Part shown: one piece after another, positions 53,445 to 62,624 of the stretch
Position numbering within the stretch: the stretch's first letter is position 1
How the letters are laid out: every line of letters starts with the position of its first letter
Assembly: GCF_023657595.1 (NCBI RefSeq)
Contig: NZ_CP098323.1
Coordinates: forward strand, 2,380,001-2,444,000
Origin: Cytobacillus firmus
Lineage (GTDB): Bacteria > Bacillota > Bacilli > Bacillales > Cytobacillaceae
DNA length: 64,000 bases
Direction: 5' to 3'
Made by a program: the position numbers and the translations under genes
Notes under the pieces: generated by a model
Told to the model about the DNA's origin: nothing
The model's database searches: none
Seen by the model: the letters and a program-made list of their open reading frames with translations, nothing else

Positions 53445-54377
53445 ATGAAAACCAAAAAAATTCTTATCACGGGGGGTTCTGGGTTTTTAGGTTCTCATTT
53501 ATGCCGTTCCCTGTTACAACAAGGTCATGAAGTAATTTGCATCGATAATTTATATACAGGACGAAAAGAAAATATAGCAGATCTAATAAGAAATAAGCGT
53601 TTTACATTTATCCTGCATGATATTGAGCAGCCAATTGATATTATAGCAGACGAAATCTACCATCTTGCATGTCCTGCATCCCCTCCCCACTATCAGCTTG
53701 ACCCAGTTAAAACATTAACCACTAACTTTATTGGATCTATGAATCTGCTTGAACTAGCAAAAAAGTATAAAGCAAAGATACTATTCGCCTCAACAAGTGA
53801 GGTATATGGAGACCCCCTTATTCACCCACAAAAGGAATCTTATTATGGGAATGTCAATTCCATTGGGCCAAGGGCTTGTTACGATGAAGGCAAAAGATGC
53901 GCTGAGTCATTATTCTTTGAATATTTTCGGCAGCATCAAGTGAATATACGTGTGATCCGCATCTTTAATACGTATGGTCCTGGGATGGCACTAAACGACG
54001 GAAGAGTCGTCAGCAACTTTATCCTTCAAGCCTTGAAGGGAGACGATATAACTGTTTATGGTGATGGAAGCCAAACAAGATCATTTTGCTTTGTAGACGA
54101 TCTCATTACTGGAATGATTTCCATGATGAATCATACAGATGGTTTTCCAGGTCCGGTTAATTTAGGAAATCCGGCAGAAGTTACTGTCATAGATTTAGCG
54201 AAAAAAATAACCAATCTAATAGGCAAATCTGCAAAAATCACCTTTTTACCAATTCGACAAGACGATCCTTCCCGCAGAAAACCAGACATCACTCTTGCAA
54301 AGGACTTATTAGGTTGGATGCCCACTGTTCCCCTGGATGAGGGTCTAAAAAAGACAATTGAGTATTTTAGAAATTAA
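53445..54377 (+). CDS. UDP-glucuronate decarboxylase (UDP-xylose synthase-like)
   Basis: A 310-residue SDR of the UXS type: [19 protein letters not shown], the diagnostic [48 protein letters not shown] (Tyr-x3-Lys) and [10 protein letters not shown]. It decarboxylates UDP-GlcA to UDP-xylose. Directly after ugd, forming the pathway UDP-Glc to UDP-GlcA to UDP-Xyl. A terminator follows. Confidence 0.92.
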   Translation: MKTKKILITGGSGFLGSHLCRSLLQQGHEVICIDNLYTGRKENIADLIRNKRFTFILHDIEQPIDIIADEIYHLACPASPPHYQLDPVKTLTTNFIGSMNLLELAKKYKAKILFASTSEVYGDPLIHPQKESYYGNVNSIGPRACYDEGKRCAESLFFEYFRQHQVNIRVIRIFNTYGPGMALNDGRVVSNFILQALKGDDITVYGDGSQTRSFCFVDDLITGMISMMNHTDGFPGPVNLGNPAEVTVIDLAKKITNLIGKSAKITFLPIRQDDPSRRKPDITLAKDLLGWMPTVPLDEGLKKTIEYFRN

Positions 54378-54387
54378 AACAGCAGAT

Positions 54388-54427
54388 AAGGCATCACAAT
54401 AATAAATTTTTTACTGTGGTGCCCTTT
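54388..54427 (+). terminator. Terminator after the UDP-sugar operon
   Basis: GGCATCACA and TGTGGTGCC with a 16-base T-rich loop, then CTTT; it separates the operon from cysC-sat. Confidence 0.6.
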
Positions 54428-54459
54428 CCAATGGGATACAGGAAAGGAGAATTCTAATA

Positions 54460-55086
54460 ATGGCTGTGAACGAAAATGATAAAAACATTATCTGGCATCA
54501 TTCCACGATAAAAAAAGAAGATAGACAAAAATTAAATGGCCACAAAAGTTTAATGATTTGGTTCACGGGTTTATCCGGTTCAGGAAAATCCACTATTGCA
54601 AATGCTCTTCAGCATGAATTATACAAAAACAATGTAAGTGTATATTTATTAGATGGGGATAACCTTAGGCATGGCATAAATAGTAACCTATCTTTTTCTT
54701 CAGAGGATAGAAAAGAGAATATAAGAAGGACAGCTGAAATCGGCAAACTTTTTGTAGATGCCGGGATTGTTGTGCTTGCTGCTGTTATTTCTCCTTTTGA
54801 AAAAGATCGGTTAAACGCAAGAAAAATATTCCCAGCTGAAGAATTTATTGAAGTTTATGTGAAATGTTCACTGGAAGAGTGTGAAAAACGAGATCCTAAA
54901 GGTCTTTATAAAAAAGCAAGAAATGGAGAGATAAAACAATTTACAGGTATTGACCAGCCTTATGAAGAACCCGAAAATCCAGAAATCGTTCTTGATACCA
55001 ATCAATTATCACTTGTCCAATCTGTAGAGCTGCTTTCTTCTTATATTTTCGAAAAGGTTGGTCTCAAACAAAATGCAAAGGAGTGA
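54460..55086 (+). CDS. cysC: Adenylylsulfate kinase
   Basis: A 208-residue APS kinase: [17 protein letters not shown] (P loop), [38 protein letters not shown] and [20 protein letters not shown], all in place. It phosphorylates APS to PAPS, the donor for sulfotransferases. AAAGGAGAA precedes the ATG. The sat start lies just after its stop, so the pair is one operon. No PAPS reductase or sulfite reductase gene is nearby, which supports use in sulfation. Confidence 0.96.
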   Translation: MAVNENDKNIIWHHSTIKKEDRQKLNGHKSLMIWFTGLSGSGKSTIANALQHELYKNNVSVYLLDGDNLRHGINSNLSFSSEDRKENIRRTAEIGKLFVDAGIVVLAAVISPFEKDRLNARKIFPAEEFIEVYVKCSLEECEKRDPKGLYKKARNGEIKQFTGIDQPYEEPENPEIVLDTNQLSLVQSVELLSSYIFEKVGLKQNAKE

Positions 55087-55091
55087 TTCAA

Positions 55092-56231
55092 TTGCCATTA
55101 AGTGTTCCACATGGCGGGAGATTAATCAATCAAATAAACTTAAACCTAGATGCCTCTGATATAACTGGAGAAATAGAAATGGACTCTATGGCACTGTCTG
55201 ACTTAGAGCTAATTGCCAATGGGGCATACAGTCCGATTACCGGTTTTCTAGGAAAAGAAGACTATGAATCTGTACTATATAATTTAAGGTTATCAAATGG
55301 GGCAGTATGGAGTATCCCCATTACCCTCCCTGTTAGTGAAAAAGCAGCGGAGAATCTAAAAGTTGGGGAAAAAGTTAAGCTTAAATATGAAAACATTGTT
55401 TATGGTATATTAGATCTTAAAGAAATTTTTTTCCCTGATAAAACAGAGGAAGCAAAAAAAATTTTTCAAACAACAGATCACAATCACCCAGGTGTAAAAA
55501 AGCTTTTTGAACGTCCTAATGTGTATTTAGCTGGCCCTATTACTTTAACGAAGCTTCCACCCAAAAAAGCTGATTTTATAAAATACTATAAAACTCCTTT
55601 AGAAACCAGAAGTGAATTCGAAAAGAATGAATGGAAAACAGTTGTAGGTTTTCAAACCAGGAATCCTATACACCGTGCCCACGAGTATATTCAAAAGTCA
55701 GCTTTGGAAATAGTTGATGGACTGTTCTTAAATCCTTTAGTTGGGGAAACAAAATCTGATGATATTCCAGCGAATATTCGAATGGATAGTTATAAAGCAT
55801 TATTAAAAAACTATTATCCCCATGATAGGGTATATTTAGCGGTTTTCCCTGCTGCCATGAGGTATGCTGGACCAAAAGAGGCTATTTTTCATGCCCTAGT
55901 GCGAAAAAACTTTGGCTGTACCCATTTTATTGTAGGAAGAGATCATGCTGGAGTGGGTAATTATTATGGAACTTATGATGCACAAAAAATATTTACACAA
56001 TTTAGTGCAGAAGAAATCGGAATTGTGATTCTCTCCTTTGAACATAGCTTTTATTGTACTAAATGTGAAAATATGGCTTCAAGCAAAACGTGTCCCCATA
56101 ACAAGGAAGACCATCTGCATTTATCGGGAACGAAAGTTCGAGAAATGCTGCGGAAAGGAATTACTCCACCTTCACAGTTCAGTCGCCCGGAAGTAATTAA
56201 AATATTAATTGAAGGTTTAAAGAATTCGTAA
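55092..56231 (+). CDS. sat: Sulfate adenylyltransferase (ATP sulfurylase)
   Basis: A 379-residue ATP sulfurylase of the Bacillus Sat type: [11 protein letters not shown] start, [18 protein letters not shown] (QTRNP and HRAHE active-site motifs), [20 protein letters not shown] (GRDHAG) and a zinc-like CTKC-x9-C end region. It makes APS from sulfate and ATP. Start TTG 55092 has AAAGGAG eight bases upstream; a GTG at 55083 overlaps that site. Order cysC-sat is one transcript ending in a terminator. Confidence 0.96.
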   Translation: MPLSVPHGGRLINQINLNLDASDITGEIEMDSMALSDLELIANGAYSPITGFLGKEDYESVLYNLRLSNGAVWSIPITLPVSEKAAENLKVGEKVKLKYENIVYGILDLKEIFFPDKTEEAKKIFQTTDHNHPGVKKLFERPNVYLAGPITLTKLPPKKADFIKYYKTPLETRSEFEKNEWKTVVGFQTRNPIHRAHEYIQKSALEIVDGLFLNPLVGETKSDDIPANIRMDSYKALLKNYYPHDRVYLAVFPAAMRYAGPKEAIFHALVRKNFGCTHFIVGRDHAGVGNYYGTYDAQKIFTQFSAEEIGIVILSFEHSFYCTKCENMASSKTCPHNKEDHLHLSGTKVREMLRKGITPPSQFSRPEVIKILIEGLKNS

Positions 56232-56235
56232 CATA

Positions 56236-56279
56236 AAAGAGCTGACCACATTTTCATGCGGCCAGCTCTTTCTTTTTTC
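56236..56279 (+). terminator. Terminator after cysC-sat
   Basis: AAGAGCTG-CC pairs with GG-CAGCTCTT, followed by TCTTTTTT. Confidence 0.88.
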
Positions 56280-56359
56280 AAATGTTTTAATTTTATAGTT
56301 TCTATTATAGAAATTAAAAGAGCAGACATTCAGATACTTATTTATTAACAGAGTACAGG

Positions 56360-57031
56360 TCAGTCCCCTTTAGTCTTTGTTAGATCATACAATGAATTTA
56401 TAACCATCTTAGCCTTTTTTCTGCATATCTCATCCTGCTTTTTTGATTGTACAGTATATTTTGCCATATATATAAAGTCTATATTATATTTTTCGGCAGA
56501 TTCTAGATCTGAAATGGCATCACCAATGAAAATAGCCTTTTTAGATAGATTATTTCTGAGTATATCTGCAATACATTCTAGTTTAGTTTTTGGGGACCCA
56601 TAAATCGTTTGAAAGTATTGACTCAAATTTCTATCGATAAACACTTGATTTAATTCTTTTTCATCACTTCCAGAAGCGATGTATAATCGTTTCTTTAAAG
56701 TTTGCAGCTCAGTAAATAAGCTTATACATCCTTCTGTTATTTCAGCATCTCTATAAATTTGATTACATATACTTGCATACTTTTCCAAGAATCCATTGTA
56801 AACTTTTTCTTCGAATGGAACATTAGCAAAATCACTTAAAAATTCTTTGAATTTAACATATCTTGAGACACCGAAAGTTCTTCTGCAATGTTCTACGAAG
56901 TCATCAATATTCTTTTTGGGATATCCTTCCACGACTCTCCCGAAGGCTTCACATTTTAAATTATTTACATCCAAAATAACTCCATCACAATCAAAAATAA
57001 AAATATCATATTGTTTTAATAAATCTTTCAT
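56360..57031 (-). CDS. HAD-family phosphatase
   Basis: A 223-residue HAD hydrolase with cap: FIFDCDGVILD (motif I), YIASGSDEKELNQ (motif II), GSPKTKLECI with the Lys, and IFIGDAISDLESAEKYN (motifs III/IV). Resembles phosphoglycolate phosphatase. Its place below a KdsB-like gene and an aldolase suggests it removes phosphate from an ulosonic-acid precursor, as KdsC does (inference). GGGGAGGA precedes the ATG. Confidence 0.85.
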   Translation of the reverse strand: MKDLLKQYDIFIFDCDGVILDVNNLKCEAFGRVVEGYPKKNIDDFVEHCRRTFGVSRYVKFKEFLSDFANVPFEEKVYNGFLEKYASICNQIYRDAEITEGCISLFTELQTLKKRLYIASGSDEKELNQVFIDRNLSQYFQTIYGSPKTKLECIADILRNNLSKKAIFIGDAISDLESAEKYNIDFIYMAKYTVQSKKQDEICRKKAKMVINSLYDLTKTKGD

Positions 57032-57176
57032 TTACTTCCTCCCCATCCTTATTGACCTATCTGTAAGCCCAATATGGGAAATGAATAATAAATACCTGCC
57101 ATCTATTAAATCTTTAACTAGAATGGAATTGCTATACCAGCAATCCTTGCATGTTACGGCATTCACATTTATTGCT
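57032..57176 (-). other. Open stretch between the KdsB-like and HAD genes, possible gene remnant
   Basis: After the KdsB-like stop another minus-strand frame stays open for about 48 codons (INVNAVTCKDCWYSNSIL ... GLTDRSIRMGRK) up to the TAA touching the HAD ATG. It has no ribosome site or good start. It could be a small gene or the tail of a lost one. Confidence 0.25.
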
Positions 57177-57908
57177 TTAAAGTCCCCTCTCTTTGATTGC
57201 AGATTCTGCACGATGGATATCCTCATGTGTATCAACTGCAATTGAATCACTAGATAGTTGAATCATGCGGACTTCCCATCCAAGTTCTAAAAATCGGAGA
57301 ATTTCTATATCTTCTATATTTTCTAAAGTTGTTTTCTTGCCTAGTGAAGCAAAATCCTTTAACGCTTTTTTTGGAAAGGCATAGGCACAAATTTGACGCC
57401 AAGCCTTTTCAAAACCGTGTTCTTTATTAGAAGGTATGGGTGAACGTGACATGTATAATAAACGAAAATCTGGCCGAAAAACCACTTTTGGAATTGAACT
57501 GCTTCTGAAAGGTACTTCATCATTAATTTGACAAAAACCATTTAACACCTCGCCAGGATAGTTCCGCGCTTCTGTGATAAGCTTTTCCAAATCTTTTGGG
57601 TTAAATAATGGTTCATCACCTTGTACATTTATATATACATCTGCATCCACTTGGTTTGCACACTCTGCAATTCGGTCAGTACCCGTTAGGCAGCCCTCTG
57701 ATGTCATTAAGACTTGGATGTCCTTAGCTTCACAGATTTCTCGGATTCTATCATCATCTGTGGCTACATAAACCAGTTCCGAAGAGCATGCTTTAATGCA
57801 TTGCTGGTAGGTTCTGATAATCATGGGAATGCCCGCTAACTTTATAAGAGGCTTTCCCAGCAGCCTTGAAGATTTATAACGAGCTGGAATTATGACACAA
57901 TATTTCAT
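57177..57908 (-). CDS. kdsB: KdsB-like CMP-ulosonate cytidylyltransferase
   Basis: About 243 residues, complete KdsB pattern: VIIPARYKSSRLLGKPLI, TSEGCLTGTDRIAEC, VYINVQGDEPLFNP, LYMSRSPIPSN and the end IAVDTHEDIHRAE. KdsB activates Kdo or related 3-deoxy-ulosonic acids with CTP; B. subtilis SpsF is a distant spore-coat relative. A Gram-positive cell has no LPS, so the product must go elsewhere, most simply the spore glycan. Start ATG 57908 after GGAGGT. Sugar identity is inference. Confidence 0.88.
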   Translation of the reverse strand: MKYCVIIPARYKSSRLLGKPLIKLAGIPMIIRTYQQCIKACSSELVYVATDDDRIREICEAKDIQVLMTSEGCLTGTDRIAECANQVDADVYINVQGDEPLFNPKDLEKLITEARNYPGEVLNGFCQINDEVPFRSSSIPKVVFRPDFRLLYMSRSPIPSNKEHGFEKAWRQICAYAFPKKALKDFASLGKKTTLENIEDIEILRFLELGWEVRMIQLSSDSIAVDTHEDIHRAESAIKERGL

Positions 57909-57985
57909 AACTACCTCCATAAATTAAATTCCTGTTTTAATATCTGATTTCAAACTTTGTTATGGATTCATACATTTTGATGAAC

Positions 57986-57994
57986 TAACCTATG
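57986..57994 (-). promoter_or_regulatory. Possible sigma-K -10 of kdsB-HAD
   Basis: CATAGGTTA matches CATANNNTA 78 bases before the start; no AC at 16-17 bases. Confidence 0.4.
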
Positions 57995-58080
57995 AAATCA
58001 TTTTTCTTACTTTGGAAATGCCCCCTCCTGAAAATTATTCCAAAAGAGGGTCCATTTTCGCTAAAGCCACAAAAATAATT

Positions 58081-59688
58081 TTATAAAACATAAATAGAGG
58101 TGGTATGAACTTTATATTGAGTTGGTGTAACTGCAATCATTTGAGGGGTACCGGGCACCTGCGAAAATCTGAATAATAATTGATCTACCTCATTGCTTCT
58201 TGGATCTCCTATACCGTATCCGTCAAATCCCGCCAATAAAATTCGTGAAGCTTTTCCGCTGGCTGCAATTGCTAAGGCATATGCAATTACAAGAGAATTT
58301 GGCAGAACACAATAATTCTCTTCAAACCTAAAGGTATTTTCCTTAATCGAAATTCCGAAATCCAGCATGTTTTTACCGCTAAAAGCATTAATAATTTTTT
58401 TAGGCAGCATAGACAAAGGTATAACAAGGGGCTGGGGCAAATTATTATGAACAGAACTATCTGTAAGCAGGCGCACTGGATGACATGCTGCACGAATATC
58501 AATTAATGCAGGGGCAACTTGAGATTGCGTGTTTAATGCAATCACAAAAGGATTTTCCCTGCGAATGTAATCCTCTAATGCAAGGCGATGTTTGACAATT
58601 CCTTGTCCTGTACCAATGATAACAACTTCCCTATCCTTTATCATGTCTGCCGGATTCCAAGTTCCTTTTGGTTCATCAGCATAGAAGTTACGGGCTGCTT
58701 CTAAAGTGTTGATACTAAACTTTTTTCCGCCTTCTGATTTTAAGTGTTCTATTATACCTAGTATGTCCTCCGCATTATAGCGTGAATCATTAAGCATTTC
58801 CTGAATATATGTGGGATGGATTCCGTATTTGCCTGCCAAATAATAATACGCATTTGTCCCCCATCCATATTCATGCTGCATCGGTTTAAAGAACTTTTGA
58901 ATAATCTTCAACAAAGGAATAGGGTTGGAGTGCACCTGTCGCTGCGAATTCAGTTCTATAGCTATATATTCCGTTTTTGCATTTCCTGGACCACGGCCCA
59001 TTCCTGTAACAGTACTATCAATCCAAGTAACCCCTTCCTCCACGGCGCGCATAGAATTAGCCAATGCAAATCCCATATTATCGTGTGTGTGTATACCTAA
59101 CGGACCCTTCCATTCCTCACGGAGGACTTTAATAATATCCGATGTCCGTTCTGGATCTAAACTGCCCATACTATCTGCAAAATATAGTACATCAACAGGA
59201 TACCTATTCGCAGAGGAGGCTAACTTTTTAATCTCAGGAATACTGCGGTCAGCAACTTGCATAAGATTAAAACCAACTGTGTACCCCTCACCTTTTAGCC
59301 AGTGACATGCTGGCAGAACAGCCTCAAACTCGTGTACGTGACAAGCAATGCGAACCAGTGACACTGGTGAATCTGCTGAGGGTGCAAATAGTTTAGCTAA
59401 TGACGGTTCAATACCATCAGTATCTTTTAACAAATCACCTGCATTGATCATAACTCCTATTTTTAAGCCATCCGGAATGTCCAGACTGCGAATGAAGCTG
59501 TCACTTGTATAAGCACAAGCACCTTTAAATCCTTCTCTGCTGAACCCTCGAAAACCTATTTCAACATAATCAATAGAAATCGCATTCATTGCATATAAGT
59601 ATTCTTGGATAAGGGAACGATCAAAGTCCCAGGAGTTATAATATCCACCATCTCGAAGTGTGCAGTCCAAAAGCTTTAATTGATCCAT
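58081..59688 (-). CDS. DRE-TIM (HMGL-like) aldolase with extra C-terminal domain
   Basis: A 535-residue protein. Residues 1 to about 290 form a pyruvate-aldolase type DRE-TIM barrel: LLDCTLRDGGYYNSWDF at the start, VEIGFRGF, LYFADSMGSLDP and GIHTHDNMGFALANS (metal His-x-His). Residues about 340-535 (VVIIGTGQGIVKHRLALEDYI, ALNTQSQVAPALIDI, ILLAGFDGYGIGD) form a separate Rossmann-like domain similar to those in sialic-acid/DUF115-type enzymes. Next to a KdsB-like gene it could join pyruvate or an analogue to a sugar aldehyde, giving a 3-deoxy-ulosonate (inference). AAAGGAA precedes the ATG. Confidence 0.8.
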   Translation of the reverse strand: MDQLKLLDCTLRDGGYYNSWDFDRSLIQEYLYAMNAISIDYVEIGFRGFSREGFKGACAYTSDSFIRSLDIPDGLKIGVMINAGDLLKDTDGIEPSLAKLFAPSADSPVSLVRIACHVHEFEAVLPACHWLKGEGYTVGFNLMQVADRSIPEIKKLASSANRYPVDVLYFADSMGSLDPERTSDIIKVLREEWKGPLGIHTHDNMGFALANSMRAVEEGVTWIDSTVTGMGRGPGNAKTEYIAIELNSQRQVHSNPIPLLKIIQKFFKPMQHEYGWGTNAYYYLAGKYGIHPTYIQEMLNDSRYNAEDILGIIEHLKSEGGKKFSINTLEAARNFYADEPKGTWNPADMIKDREVVIIGTGQGIVKHRLALEDYIRRENPFVIALNTQSQVAPALIDIRAACHPVRLLTDSSVHNNLPQPLVIPLSMLPKKIINAFSGKNMLDFGISIKENTFRFEENYCVLPNSLVIAYALAIAASGKASRILLAGFDGYGIGDPRSNEVDQLLFRFSQVPGTPQMIAVTPTQYKVHTTSIYVL

Positions 59689-59957
59689 TTCCTTTCCCTC
59701 TTTCCCAAAAAAATCACATCATTGAATCCGCAAACCTGAAAGCCTGCTTATCTAGTTGATTAGCAACAACAAATTAAAAAAGGATTGTTTGCGTATTTAA
59801 AGTAAGCCATATCCTGTAAATATAATATGTAACTCGAATTAAATGGTATGGACTAAAGCCATTGTTGGGCAAATAAGGAGTGGAACAGAAAACATAACCA
59901 ATACCATTGTTAATGGCTATGATCTCTAATTGATTATTCCTTATTTTTTTATTCAAA

Positions 59958-59995
59958 GGAAAAGAAAATGGAGGCGCTGTTTTTGAGCACCTCCT
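59958..59995 (-). terminator. Terminator after gene 60019-61575
   Basis: GGAGGTGCTC-aaaa-CAGCGCCTCC then ATTTTCTTTT on the minus strand. The remaining 59689-60018 gap shows nothing else. Confidence 0.75.
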
Positions 59996-60018
59996 AACAT
60001 CTTTAAAAGGGTAAAATC

Positions 60019-61575
60019 CTACTTTCCATTTTTTGAAAGGGACTTTTTTAGCTTTTTCATAAATATCATGCAAACAACTTCTGGGTCCACACTGTAGCTT
60101 ACATTTGGTCCTTCATTTTTGTTTTTATCAACTAGGATGTTTTTTACATACTTATCCGGAATTTTATAAATAGAGGGGTGTTTGTGCAGGTTTATGTTTT
60201 TAATGGTGTTTAAATGTGCTACACCATGTTTTCCACAAACATGGGCAACGTACATAGTATCAGTGGAATAACTTGTTAAGAAAAAATCTATCTGAGAGGC
60301 ATAAGCAATTTTCTTTTTAGAAGTACTTCCAATAAGATTAAAACTTGGTATTGATGGATCAATTCTATTTAATATTTGTTTCGCAGCTTCTGCATCCTCT
60401 CGGGCACTTTCCTTTCTGAATTGTTTTTCATTTTGTGCTTCTGTAGAAGTTAGTCCGTCTAACACAATACCAACATTTGGATATAGTTTATGCACTTCAC
60501 GGACAATTTTTTGTATTCCTTCAGCCTTTTCGATCCATGACCTTTTTTCACCGCATATGCCGAACCATAAAATTGGAAAGCAATCCTTTAATTTTTCAAA
60601 GTTATTCCTTTCCTTCTGTTGTTCTAATAATCTTTCAATTGACTTACTGATCAGTAAATTACTTAAATCTGATAATAGCTTTTCCGAATAGTGCCTATTG
60701 TTAGAAGATGGTTGAATAATAAATCCATAGTTATTATATAGAATCTCGTTCAAATCTGTTTTATCAACTACTTGTTCTTCACAAGGAAGTGAATAAAGGT
60801 TTTTTATTGAATAAAACATCCCATCTTCGAATGAAATAATCTTGGGGATTTTTCCGAAAGGATCAGTTTTGTTAACATCAAGATCTGATACATGGCGGAA
60901 GTTGTGTATGATAGGCAAGAAGTCTCTAAAATAATGATAAGGTCTTTGGCAGGAAACTAAAAGACCATAAAGAGATACCCTATTTATCGATTTTAAGAAG
61001 GTTACAATTTTATCAAATATGCGAACAGTTTCTCTGTTCAGCTGCTGTACATGTTTTTTTAAGTTTTTATTTCTATATTTTTTACCTGTGATCTCAAAAA
61101 CAGTCTTCCTTGCGGGAAAATAAATACCCGTAAAACTGAACCGTTGAATAATATAAAAGGATTCATTTCCATCTATAAACCTTAGAAAATTCCTCCCCAT
61201 ATGCACAGGAAGATAAATGCTCTGCTTTGAACTAGCCTTTTCATTTCCAAAAAGGCTATCTATTAAAATTTCATTTTTTTCTATAGCCATGTTAAGGAGA
61301 TTATTGATAAAATCAGGATCCATTATTTGAGAATAGAGTTTTTTAATTTGGCCCTTTTCATAATCGTTAAACACTTTTGCTGAATTAATTTCACCTACAT
61401 TATTATAGAATGTCAGCTCCCCTGTTAGCCATTTATCTACCTCCTCCATCGACAGGCTTTGTAGGGCTTCTACATGTAAACTATTTATTTCTGAAAAGAG
61501 ATTCTTATTATAATAATTCCAGCATTCCTTGGCTAATTCGATATTAAGGTTATGATTCGGTTGCTCCTCGTTCAA
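60019..61575 (-). CDS. Probable GT-B-like glycosyltransferase, unrecognised family
   Basis: A 518-residue soluble protein. The N-terminal 280 residues are not recognised. The C-terminal part looks like a GT-B donor domain: FPILWFGICGEKRSW, VREVHKLYPNVGIVLDGL, FNLIGSTSKKKIAYASQIDFFLTSYSTDTMYVAHVCGKHGVAHLN, reminiscent of heptosyltransferase-like 'second-domain' patterns (strand-G-S-D-T-xx-H-x-A). With the CMP-sugar genes beside it, it may be the matching transferase. The TTG start has AAGGATGTG upstream. Function remains unproven. Confidence 0.5.
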   Translation of the reverse strand: MNEEQPNHNLNIELAKECWNYYNKNLFSEINSLHVEALQSLSMEEVDKWLTGELTFYNNVGEINSAKVFNDYEKGQIKKLYSQIMDPDFINNLLNMAIEKNEILIDSLFGNEKASSKQSIYLPVHMGRNFLRFIDGNESFYIIQRFSFTGIYFPARKTVFEITGKKYRNKNLKKHVQQLNRETVRIFDKIVTFLKSINRVSLYGLLVSCQRPYHYFRDFLPIIHNFRHVSDLDVNKTDPFGKIPKIISFEDGMFYSIKNLYSLPCEEQVVDKTDLNEILYNNYGFIIQPSSNNRHYSEKLLSDLSNLLISKSIERLLEQQKERNNFEKLKDCFPILWFGICGEKRSWIEKAEGIQKIVREVHKLYPNVGIVLDGLTSTEAQNEKQFRKESAREDAEAAKQILNRIDPSIPSFNLIGSTSKKKIAYASQIDFFLTSYSTDTMYVAHVCGKHGVAHLNTIKNINLHKHPSIYKIPDKYVKNILVDKNKNEGPNVSYSVDPEVVCMIFMKKLKKSLSKNGK

Positions 61576-61912
61576 TTTTATAACACATCCTTATTGCTAT
61601 TATAGTGATTCAGGTATTTTCACCTGTTAAATTATCTTATTGTAATCAAACTTCGAGGGTAAATAAGCATACCGTGCGCTTTAAATGAATTTCATAATAT
61701 ACCACTGATTCTAATATATGCTCGGTCAAAAAAGCTGTATAGTTAATCTACCCCAAAAAATACAAACATTGAAAATACCTATTTATAGGAATAAATACTT
61801 TAATCAGATAATGAAAAAAGGTAAAAATATAAAACAGCAGAATTCCCCCATTTATTTAACTCTATTACTTTACTTTTTTTCCACCTTACCCATGCGATAT
61901 TGCATTGATTCA

Positions 61913-61921
61913 CATACGATA
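61913..61921 (+). promoter_or_regulatory. Mother-cell-type -10 of the kinase-like gene
   Basis: CATACGATA matches CATANNNTA and is also close to the sigma-E -10. It is 43 bases before the GTG. The rest of the 61576-61963 gap shows nothing else. Confidence 0.4.
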
Positions 61922-61963
61922 TATTGTTAACAATCTTCATAAAAATAGTAAAGGAGTGATGGA

Positions 61964-62467
61964 GTGAAGAGTCTTTTCTTGTCAGATCGAGATATCCATT
62001 CCATAAAATTATGGTTATCTCGTATGAAGACTCCTAAAAATGTTAAATTAAGAAGGAAAGAAAAGGGCATGCGCGCAGAAAGTATTTTACAATTAAAATA
62101 TGAAATGATAGGAAGTGGATCCCACCGGATTGTCTACGACCTCCAGAATAATTATGTATTAAAAATTGTCATTTCTCGTAAGGGATTTTTTAATAATAGG
62201 AATGAATATAACATTTACAATAACTGTCCTCCTGGGTTGAAAGAGCATCTATGTCCAGTTATAGAAATTGGACAAGGCTGGATTATTATGGAAAGAATGG
62301 TACCGGGAATACCTATGGATGAAAAATATGCAGAGAAATTAAGCCAATTGAATAGCAAATTCTCAAATTATGGAATTACTCCTTTCGACGTAAAAAATAC
62401 CAATCTAGCATTATCTCAAGAAGGAGAAATCGTTGTTATTGACTATGGGAATTTCGAAATGAAATAG
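61964..62467 (+). CDS. Small protein-kinase-like protein (YrzF type)
   Basis: A 167-residue reduced kinase fold: a glycine loop IGSGSHRIVYDL, the ATP lysine in YVLKIVISRK, a C-lobe catalytic-like loop ITPFDVKNTNLAL in which the usual H-x-D reads P-F-D, and VVIDYGNFE in place of D-F-G. The helical C lobe is missing. It resembles Bacillus YrzF-type proteins and may phosphorylate a small molecule or surface protein, or be inactive. GTG start behind AAAGGAG. Adjacent to the decoration island; a spore role is inference. Confidence 0.7.
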   Translation: MKSLFLSDRDIHSIKLWLSRMKTPKNVKLRRKEKGMRAESILQLKYEMIGSGSHRIVYDLQNNYVLKIVISRKGFFNNRNEYNIYNNCPPGLKEHLCPVIEIGQGWIIMERMVPGIPMDEKYAEKLSQLNSKFSNYGITPFDVKNTNLALSQEGEIVVIDYGNFEMK

Positions 62468-62584
62468 GGTGCGGTATAGTATAAAGTCACTCCCCGAATA
62501 AGAAGAAACTAAAAATCTTCCATATAATCAATAAGAAAGGCACGGTAATCTTCAATGATCAATAGCTTAATCACCAAAAAAAGC

Positions 62585-62624
62585 AAAGAAGAGCTGTTTC
62601 AATAGTGAACAGCTCTTCTTTATT
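62585..62624. terminator. Bidirectional terminator
   Basis: AAGAAGAGCTGTT and AACAGCTCTTCTT form a 13-base stem between convergent genes. Confidence 0.9.

Noticed and set aside
54460-56231. cysC-sat as ordinary assimilatory sulfate reduction
   Set aside because: Not excluded, but no cysH, cysI/J or siroheme genes are nearby while five sulfotransferases are, so sulfation is the better reading.
59774-60073. 99-codon minus-strand frame after the GT-B-like gene
   Set aside because: It runs over the end of that gene and through its terminator, without a start signal.
61718-61930. 70-codon plus-strand frame
   Set aside because: No ribosome site, odd composition, and it covers the promoter region of the kinase-like gene.
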